Shown piece after piece: positions 24,942 to 30,717 of a DNA stretch of 64,000 bases. The notes under the pieces are model-generated. The model saw only the letters and a list, made by a program, of their open reading frames with translations. It had not been told where the DNA came from and did not search any database. The stretch is taken from assembly GCA_947475715.1 (NCBI GenBank), contig CANJNY010000011.1:1-64000 (forward strand), in the 5' to 3' direction. The position numbers and the translations under genes were made by a program. This DNA is from Prolixibacteraceae bacterium (lineage in GTDB: Bacteria > Bacteroidota > Bacteroidia > Bacteroidales > Prolixibacteraceae). Each line of letters starts with the position of its first letter. Position 1 is the first letter of the stretch.

Positions 24942-24957
24942 ATTTAAATGTTTTCAT
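24904..24957 (-). CDS. trpL: trp operon leader peptide 1 (Trp-Leu-Trp-Trp)
   Basis: A 17-codon ORF reading MKTFKSIWLWWGNTFLC with Trp codons at positions 8, 10 and 11. It lies about 290 bases upstream of trpE, and its Trp codons overlap or adjoin strand 1 of the attenuator. Ribosome stalling there when charged tRNA-Trp is scarce would free strand 2 to form the antiterminator. Three Trp codons in 17 beside a matching set of alternative hairpins is strong evidence for a genuine leader peptide. Confidence 0.88.
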   Translation of the reverse strand: MKTFKSIWLWWGNTFLC

Positions 24958-24976
24958 CTTACTTAATTTTGAATAG

Positions 24977-25008
24977 CAAAGAAAAAGAAAAAAAATCATT
25001 TAAGCAAA
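24977..25008 (-). promoter_or_regulatory. Putative trp operon promoter
   Basis: On the minus strand TTTG (25008-25005), a 20-base spacer and TTTCTTTG (24984-24977) match the Bacteroidota -33/-7 pattern with one mismatch (TT for TA). A start near 24970 would leave a leader of about a dozen bases before the leader-peptide ATG. Confidence 0.5.
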
Positions 25009-25030
25009 GAATTATCAATTTTTGCTTAAA
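24999..25030. repeat. 10-bp inverted repeat overlapping the trp -33 region
   Basis: TTTAAGCAAA (24999-25008) and TTTGCTTAAA (25021-25030) are perfect arms around a 12-base spacer. The proximal arm contains the putative -33 TTTG of the trp promoter, so a protein bound here would block or contact RNA polymerase. Function is inferred. Confidence 0.5.
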
Positions 25031-25343
25031 AAATAAGTTTTTTAAAAATAGTCATGGAAATCGGGTAACAATTTTGAAGTGATATTAATTAAGGAGATAA
25101 AAGGATGTAGACTGAATAATAGTTTGTTGGAATGAGGTTCAGGAGAAGTTCTTCGACAATGGTTATGCAGTTTAGGTCCTGAATTTTATCAGTTCGTTCT
25201 TTGAATAATGAATTTAATTTTTTAATTTGACCGGAAGGCTTTAATTTATTTTTGAGCTTACCCTGATTCGATCTGATTTAACTTAGTTAAATGGTGAATT
25301 TATAACCAAATTTTAAAGTTTTGCATATATTTACACGCTGTTT
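25031..25343. other. Divergent intergenic region between the trp leader and the sigma gene
   Basis: AT-rich with no supportable gene. A good-looking AAGGAGAT ribosome-binding sequence near 25093 leads only to ATG-TAG. A 17-bp palindrome (ATTTAAC-TTA-GTTAAAT) lies at 25276-25292. No RNA gene recognised. Confidence 0.4.
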
Positions 25344-25373
25344 CGACTAACTAATTATTACACTATTTAGTCG
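25344..25373. repeat. Inverted repeat with ACACTATTT motif upstream of the sigma gene
   Basis: CGACTAA (25344-25350) and TTAGTCG (25367-25373) are perfect 7-bp arms. Between and into the second arm lies TTACACTATTT (25358-25368), an 11-mer found identically at 30612-30622 upstream of the exporter gene. It lies about 20 bases upstream of the -7 box, a usual operator position. Confidence 0.4.
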
Positions 25374-25393
25374 TAATTGTATAAATTGACTCT

Positions 25394-25401
25394 TATCTTT
25401 G
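25394..25401 (+). promoter_or_regulatory. -7 box of the ECF sigma gene (TATCTTTG)
   Basis: Exact match to TAnnTTTG in the most common Bacteroidota form, 53 bases before the sigma-factor ATG. An ATTG lies at 25376-25379, closer than the normal -33 spacing. Confidence 0.5.
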
Positions 25402-25453
25402 TGCTTATCGTGCAAGATAGTTGTCAGGCAAAAACTCTGAATATTTGTTATAA

Positions 25454-26056
25454 ATGAAAAAATATACCGATCAGGAAATTATTCAAGGCTTAAAATCGGG
25501 TGAATCATTCGCTGTTAAATATCTGGTTAGGGATTTCCTGCCAGTGATCCGTTATTACATATCGAAAAATAATGGCAATACCGAAGATGCAAAAGATATT
25601 TTTCAGGACGCATTGTATATTATAATTGAAAAAATTTACGCAAACGATTTAGTCCTTCACGGGACATTATCAACCTATTTGTTTGCTATTTGCAAAAATC
25701 TCTGGTTGATGGCTCTGGATAAACAAAAAGCGGCAAAGAATTATGAACTGCGTCGTTCTTCCGGACATCAGGATCATGATTTTACTGAAACGACAGATCG
25801 TGCATTTTATGAAAATATTTTCAGACAGTGCTTCGATGAAATGGACCAGGTGTCACAGAAAATTCTAAAAATGTACTGGATGGAGATTTCACCCTCAGAC
25901 ATCGCAACGAAACTGGGATACACCTACGGATACGTCCGAAAAAAGAAAAGTGAATGTATGAAGGAGTTAAAAACCCGGATTACAAACCATAAAGATTATA
26001 AAGAACTTGAACGAAACCTAAATATAAAACAACCTGTTACTAAATTATATGAATAA
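25454..26056 (+). CDS. ECF-type RNA polymerase sigma factor
   Basis: A 200-residue extracytoplasmic-function sigma factor. Region 2 covers about residues 10-85 (AVKYLVRDFLPVIRYYI; NTEDAKDIFQDALYIII; YLFAICKNLWLMALDK), and region 4 about 120-180 with the helix-turn-helix SPSDIATKLGYTYGYVRKKKSECMKEL. The basic C-terminal tail (about 20 residues) extends past region 4. The next gene overlaps by eight bases and encodes a membrane TPR protein, the place an anti-sigma factor would occupy. Target promoters cannot be read from the protein. Confidence 0.92.
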   Translation: MKKYTDQEIIQGLKSGESFAVKYLVRDFLPVIRYYISKNNGNTEDAKDIFQDALYIIIEKIYANDLVLHGTLSTYLFAICKNLWLMALDKQKAAKNYELRRSSGHQDHDFTETTDRAFYENIFRQCFDEMDQVSQKILKMYWMEISPSDIATKLGYTYGYVRKKKSECMKELKTRITNHKDYKELERNLNIKQPVTKLYE

Positions 26057-27059
26057 TTATAATGACCAAATAATCAAATACCAGTCGGGGGAGATGACTC
26101 TTTCTGAAAGGAAGAAGTTCAACCGTGATTTTTTTCACTCTGAAGAGTTAAGAAGGGAATTTATATTTCAGGAGAAACTCGATAAGGTTATGAAAAAAAA
26201 TTTGTTCCTCGAAGGTATTGAAAGTGATTCGCATCTTGTAAAAACAGAAATTCTAGCTCTTCAGGATATTGACAAATATCTCGATAAGAGCAATACAACA
26301 GGTCGGATAAAAGCAAAAAATACCATGAATATCGATCGTGAAGTTGAAATCAGAAAAAGAATTTCAAAACTAGAAGTTGAGATTGCACTATCGGGAGTTG
26401 ATGTTATCGCCCGGAAATGGGTAAGAGACTTTGAACTTCGTAAACCTGCTCTTCAAAACGATGTTTCTGCTCAGCAAATTTTTGAATATATCACCATTAA
26501 CGAGCCATCTCACGAGGCAGTTATCCCAATGCCTGCTTTGAGTCACCAAATATCACGGAAAATTATATTCCAGGCTGTAGCCGCAGTTTTTATTCTTTCA
26601 CTCTTAATTTTCAAATCACTTACGCCAGGATTTTCACCAGATAACCTGTATAGCAGTTATTACGAACCTTTGGAATCCAATTCATTTCAGTTCAGAGGAA
26701 ATGCCCCCGATGCCGTCAGTAAATTACAGCAAGGGGTAGACTTTTATCTTATAAAAGAGTATGATAAGGCTGAGACAACCTTTGATAATTTACGTCAGAC
26801 TGATTCAAACCGACCTGAACTACTCCTGTATTCAGGGTTAAATAAGATGGGCCAAAATAATTTTAAATCTGCAATACCTTATTTCAGTAATCTGTTAAAT
26901 CTTGAAAATCAATTTGTTCCAGAGGCACAGTGGTACCTGGCATTGTGTTATATGAAAACAGGAGAATTGCCCAAAGCGCGGGCACTAATGGTTGTTGTTT
27001 CTGAAAATGAAGGAATTTACAAGAACAAGGCTTTGAAAATTCTTAAAAGCCTTAATTGA
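26049..27059 (+). CDS. Membrane TPR protein, possible anti-sigma factor
   Basis: A 336-residue single-pass protein. The N-terminus (ISKYQSGEMTLSERKKF-like, residues 7-25) resembles the anti-sigma N-terminal helix region of Bacteroidota, without zinc-binding Cys/His. Residues about 172-193 form a membrane helix (FQAVAAVFILSLLIF), and the C-terminus (about 225-335) carries TPR-like repeats (VDFYLIKEYDKAETTFDNL; EAQWYLALCYMKTGELPKA) that would face the periplasm. The gene overlaps the sigma gene by eight bases, implying coupled translation. The last 43 bases are antisense to the end of the CHAT gene. Anti-sigma function is inference from architecture and position. Confidence 0.75.
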   Translation: MNNYNDQIIKYQSGEMTLSERKKFNRDFFHSEELRREFIFQEKLDKVMKKNLFLEGIESDSHLVKTEILALQDIDKYLDKSNTTGRIKAKNTMNIDREVEIRKRISKLEVEIALSGVDVIARKWVRDFELRKPALQNDVSAQQIFEYITINEPSHEAVIPMPALSHQISRKIIFQAVAAVFILSLLIFKSLTPGFSPDNLYSSYYEPLESNSFQFRGNAPDAVSKLQQGVDFYLIKEYDKAETTFDNLRQTDSNRPELLLYSGLNKMGQNNFKSAIPYFSNLLNLENQFVPEAQWYLALCYMKTGELPKARALMVVVSENEGIYKNKALKILKSLN

Positions 27060-29815
27060 AAGACAATCACCAAGGCTGCTAAAACTAAAATAGAAAGGGT
27101 TAACCCGGAGATTAGCCAGGGATCTTTCCACCAAATCTTTTTAATTGGAGTAATATCGCCCATAAGTGTGTAGGTTGCCCAGTATCTGGGATTTACAAAT
27201 GAAGGTGATGTAGTTTCGATGTATTCAAGCTTGGCTAATCTCATTGCGATATTGCGGGGTTTTCCATCTGCCAGATATTTATAAAAACTCCCCATAATCT
27301 TTGATCCAGCAATATCTTCCACAGGCCAAAGGGTTTCAACCACAGCTGGAACCCCGGCAAGAATAAAACTTCGTGAGAGACTCATCACCCCTTCTCCAGT
27401 ATAAAGCTTTCCATTTCCCGTATTACATGCACTGAGCACAACCAACGGAGAGTTTATATTCATTTGACCGATTTCGTAATTATACAAGCGATAATTTGCA
27501 GGATTACTATTATTCGGGGTAAATACCAAACTTGAGGATCCGGCCATGGTGGTATCCAATTCGGCATGCATTGCCAGGTGTAAAACTGCTCCACTCCTCA
27601 AATTGGCATTAAAATTAGAGATCGACGCCTGATCAGCCTGAAAATATTTGCCGCCAAAATATTTTAAAATACTTTTAATCTCCTTACTATTATTTTTTAT
27701 CGGGTTATATCCCTGGCCATTTTCACTGTTGGAATATTCGGGTGCATACCCGATAATTTTAGGCCGGTAAACTGCTTTTATCTGATTATTCCATAGTGTG
27801 TTAGTCGAATACCCGAACGAAATGGAGTAATCCCGAATCAAATAATCCAGCCCCGCATAATTTATTTTTACTTTACTGCTCCACGATGTTAGAAATGCAT
27901 CAAATGGCAAATAAGAGAGCTCCTCATCAGGGATGATGATCAGTTGCTTTCCACCAAAATATTTCTCCAAAGGTTTTATTAAAATTGAATATGCACTATA
28001 AAGCCGCTTGTTCAGCCGGTTAAAATCTTCGACGCCAATATTTTCATCGGAGTGGTCAAAAAACTGACCTTTAAGTCCTGAAAATTCAGCTGATAAAGTA
28101 CTATCGATAAGTTCGGTATGGCAGATCAGCTCATTGGGAGTAATTACAAATGCATTCAACTTCCGATCCCCCTTACTATCCCGGGCAGAAATGTTGTATT
28201 CAATTAAGGTTCCATAGGGTTTTAAATTCGCCTGTATCGTTTCAATACCTACAATATTGCCTTTTTTAAGTTTATCCGTGAACCGTGGAAAATCATGTTC
28301 AATGGTCTCAATATTTTTTTCGAGTGCACGGTTTAATGTAAATTGCTGATCTTTCCAGTATTCAATCTTGAGCGTATCCGGAGCCGCAGATGAAGATTCG
28401 GTACGAATAAGAGCGCCGTATGCAGAGAGGCTATTCTGAATTTCTCTCTCCATGGTTTGCAGAGAATCGGGAATTTCATTATTCGAAAACCCCTTGTTTC
28501 TTGCAATTTCATATTTAAGTTCATTTGCCTTGGACTGCTGGCAGCTTTGATAGGCCAGATATAAATATTGCTTTTCAGAAGTCAGATTATAAAGTTGTAG
28601 AGCAGCCTCTACTGAGCGGTCAAAAACATTTTTTTGTTTTTCATTAAAAATCATCCGCGTTTCTCCATTCTGGTAATCCACACGGATCTGATTTATTATA
28701 TCCATCACCAGATTATTCGTGTTGAAGCACAGCTTAAGATAGTCGATTTTTTTAATTTTATCCGTTTCCGCATCAGCCAGCATTTCCAAAGCTTCAGCTT
28801 TCCCTTGAAAAACACGTAATTGCCAAAGATTAATCGTAATCTCTTCAAACGGTGGATTTGACTGATAGTTTGAATCTTTAAAATATTTAGATCCCGAAAT
28901 AAAGGATTTTTGGTAGTAAATTAATGATTGCTCATACTCTTTAAGTTTTCGGTAATAATCCCCCAATAGCTGATAACAATTTGAAGTCTCATGACTATGT
29001 TCTCCCATAGTCTCTTGGCTGATTTTCAATGCATTATTAGTAAAAATCAATGCCTTTTCATTTTCTTTAACCGATAACAGAAAATGGCCGTATTCCAGAT
29101 AAATATTAATCAGATTGATTACATTCGTATTTTTCTCCCCCTCCGATTGGCTAATACTCAGTTTAAAGTATTTATCAGCCATCGCATTATTCCCCAATTT
29201 CGCAGTAGTATTTGCTAATTGCTCGTATAGGATATCTTTCCCTGGCAGGTTATTCTTCTCCTTTATGAGAAAACTGAGCTTAAAGGCCGATAAAGCCAGA
29301 TCAAATTTATTTAACTGATAATATATAATTCCCGAATTAAAATATAAATCAGATCTGAACTTCTGTTTCTGGAGCTCATTCCAGTCAGTTTCGGATATTG
29401 ACCGATTTGCCTTTTCACAATAATCCAGCGCCTTACCGAGATCTCCCCTGATCGTGTAAATATTCGATATGTTGCCATAAATACTCACCAGGACAGCGTG
29501 ATTTGGAATACTCTCCTTAACAGCGACCGACTCAGCAACATTATAACATCTAAGGGCAGCTTCATATTCTCCAAGGTTTTTGTGCAGAATTCCCAGATTA
29601 TTATTTAAAACCAGCTTTTCTTTAGGAGATAACTGGAGTTTGGAATTCAAAATTGCATCTAAGCAGCTTACCGCTTCTTTAAACCGACCGGTTTTGACTA
29701 ATTTATCATGTTTGGCCATGGCTGATTTAGGAGTCTCACCTGTAGCTTCCTGAGCAGTACAGATGAATCCCATAAAACAGAAAAGCAACAAATAAATAAA
29801 TCTTAATCCTATCAT
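27017..29815 (-). CDS. TPR-CHAT protease with signal peptide and C-terminal membrane anchor
   Basis: A 932-residue protein. A signal peptide (residues 1-21, LLLFCFMGFICTAQ) is followed by about eight TPR-like repeats (45-330), a linker (350-560) and a CHAT caspase-like peptidase domain (about 610-880). The catalytic pair is visible as His750 (LHLAMHAE) and Cys797 (VVLSACNTG), followed by the usual GEGVMSLSRSFILAGVPAVV. A membrane helix sits at about 900-924. Signal peptide plus C-terminal helix place the protease domain in the periplasm, unlike the cytoplasmic TPR-CHAT proteases. The target is unknown; neighbours are the sigma/TPR pair and the peptide-export genes. Confidence 0.9.
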   Translation of the reverse strand: MIGLRFIYLLLFCFMGFICTAQEATGETPKSAMAKHDKLVKTGRFKEAVSCLDAILNSKLQLSPKEKLVLNNNLGILHKNLGEYEAALRCYNVAESVAVKESIPNHAVLVSIYGNISNIYTIRGDLGKALDYCEKANRSISETDWNELQKQKFRSDLYFNSGIIYYQLNKFDLALSAFKLSFLIKEKNNLPGKDILYEQLANTTAKLGNNAMADKYFKLSISQSEGEKNTNVINLINIYLEYGHFLLSVKENEKALIFTNNALKISQETMGEHSHETSNCYQLLGDYYRKLKEYEQSLIYYQKSFISGSKYFKDSNYQSNPPFEEITINLWQLRVFQGKAEALEMLADAETDKIKKIDYLKLCFNTNNLVMDIINQIRVDYQNGETRMIFNEKQKNVFDRSVEAALQLYNLTSEKQYLYLAYQSCQQSKANELKYEIARNKGFSNNEIPDSLQTMEREIQNSLSAYGALIRTESSSAAPDTLKIEYWKDQQFTLNRALEKNIETIEHDFPRFTDKLKKGNIVGIETIQANLKPYGTLIEYNISARDSKGDRKLNAFVITPNELICHTELIDSTLSAEFSGLKGQFFDHSDENIGVEDFNRLNKRLYSAYSILIKPLEKYFGGKQLIIIPDEELSYLPFDAFLTSWSSKVKINYAGLDYLIRDYSISFGYSTNTLWNNQIKAVYRPKIIGYAPEYSNSENGQGYNPIKNNSKEIKSILKYFGGKYFQADQASISNFNANLRSGAVLHLAMHAELDTTMAGSSSLVFTPNNSNPANYRLYNYEIGQMNINSPLVVLSACNTGNGKLYTGEGVMSLSRSFILAGVPAVVETLWPVEDIAGSKIMGSFYKYLADGKPRNIAMRLAKLEYIETTSPSFVNPRYWATYTLMGDITPIKKIWWKDPWLISGLTLSILVLAALVIVFQLRLLRIFKALFL

Positions 29816-30051
29816 TTACAGAGATAAATTTTTCTCCAGTTAACTCCGGCAAGATAATAATTTGTTGAATGAATTATAGATCGATCTTAAATGTATTTTT
29901 ATTGACTATTTAACTATCTATAATTAAAGTATTTACAGAATAATTGGCCGGGTAGGTAAAGCCAAAAACAAGCGCATTAAATTTACCGCAAAGTATTTAT
30001 CGAGATGAGGCAGCTGCCAAAACCTCTTAATTTATCATAGAAAAACAGATA
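29816..30051. other. Intergenic region between CHAT gene and small peptide gene
   Basis: AT-rich, no ORF that I can support and no canonical promoter box for the CHAT gene. It contains a GGCAGCTGCC palindrome near 30009-30018 inside a longer GAGG...CCTC pairing, of unknown meaning. Confidence 0.4.
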
Positions 30052-30081
30052 AAGGATGTATCTTTTTACAGATACATCCTT
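30052..30081 (-). terminator. Hairpin after the small peptide gene
   Basis: Perfect 12-bp stem AAGGATGTATCT/AGATACATCCTT with a six-base loop, starting 27 bases past the peptide stop. On the minus strand it is followed by a moderately T-rich run, so it is a probable terminator. Confidence 0.6.
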
Positions 30082-30107
30082 GAACATTATATAATTTCTA
30101 TTCCTTA

Positions 30108-30359
30108 TTACACAAATGCCACCGCTGCATTCGAAGCAGCATCAGGCATATCATGTTTAAGGTCAATTACCAATACCGGGATCGGTTCAACAGGCCTCAA
30201 GGTAAGGGGAAAATCAACACCACCGTTTGAGGGAAGGGGAGGAATGGGATCTGCAGGTTTTTTTCCACCTTTTAGGTTATTCATTTCGAAATTATCGAGA
30301 CTCTTAAACTGACCTCCAAGGTCATTGTTTTTTGAGGAAACTGAGATTTTACTTTTCAT
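30108..30359 (-). CDS. Double-glycine-leader peptide, putative cargo of the C39 exporter
   Basis: An 83-residue small protein. The N-terminal part ends in a clear GG leader: Leu at -12, Glu at -8, Met at -7, Leu at -4 and Gly-Gly at -2/-1 (LDNFEMNNLKGG, Gly31-Gly32). Cleavage would release a 51-residue peptide rich in proline (DPIPPLPS; RPVEPIPV) and acidic residues, with no cysteine and a hydrophobic end (NAAVAFV). A second Gly-Gly occurs at 46-47. No lanthipeptide, radical-SAM or ATP-grasp enzyme is nearby, so it may be secreted unmodified. The divergent C39 ABC transporter is the obvious exporter. Role (bacteriocin, signal or other) unknown. Confidence 0.75.
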   Translation of the reverse strand: MKSKISVSSKNNDLGGQFKSLDNFEMNNLKGGKKPADPIPPLPSNGGVDFPLTLRPVEPIPVLVIDLKHDMPDAASNAAVAFV

Positions 30360-30458
30360 ATTAGTTTGTTCTTTAGATTTAATGTTATATTAATAGGATA
30401 AGAGTTAAAAATGTTACCTATAAAAATAAAATAATTTAACTGTGTTCCAAAAACTAAA

Positions 30459-30466
30459 CAAAACTA
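30459..30466 (-). promoter_or_regulatory. Putative -7 box of the small peptide gene (TAGTTTTG)
   Basis: Minus-strand match to TAnnTTTG, 99 bases before the peptide ATG. The -33 position is AT-rich without TTTG. Confidence 0.4.
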
Positions 30467-30611
30467 AATAATTATTTTACACTAAATGATTTAAAATGAA
30501 AATTTAATTACATTAATATCCCATTTAAAAATAACATTCGCTAAATATTTTTTATAAAGATATTAATTTTTTCTATATATCGGCAAAGGGTAACGGTTCA
30601 CAAAGCGTAAT

Positions 30612-30670
30612 TTACACTATTTTTACACCAACGGTTTTGAATGAATTGATTTGCGGCTACAAATAGTGTA
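30612..30670. repeat. Inverted ACACTATTT boxes upstream of the exporter gene
   Basis: TACACTATTT (30613-30622) and its perfect reverse complement AAATAGTGTA (30661-30670) flank 38 bases. The first copy, extended to TTACACTATTT, is identical to a site upstream of the ECF sigma gene. Position 48-105 bases before the exporter ATG suits a regulator-binding region. Confidence 0.45.
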
Positions 30671-30717
30671 GCGTTTCACGACCCCAAATTAATCGAATAA
30701 TAAATAACGGGATAACT

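Larger units (their letters stand above)
30360..30717. other. Divergent intergenic region between peptide and exporter genes
   Basis: AT-rich and non-coding as far as I can see. It holds a minus-strand -7 box at 30459-30466 and an inverted repeat at 30613-30670 ahead of the exporter. A related TTACACTAAAT lies near 30477. No clear TAnnTTTG box is seen for the exporter, which might therefore depend on an alternative sigma factor; that is inference. Confidence 0.45.

Noticed and set aside
25093-25110. AAGGAGATAAAAGGATG as a possible start of a small gene
   Set aside because: The ATG is followed at once by a TAG stop.
27017-29815. TPR-CHAT protein considered as type III-E CRISPR Csx29
   Set aside because: No Cas7-11 or CRISPR array is present, and the protein has a signal peptide and membrane anchor.
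30360-30717. RiPP-modifying enzyme or immunity gene between the peptide and the exporter
   Set aside because: No ORF of useful length on either strand in this gap; it is AT-rich regulatory sequence.
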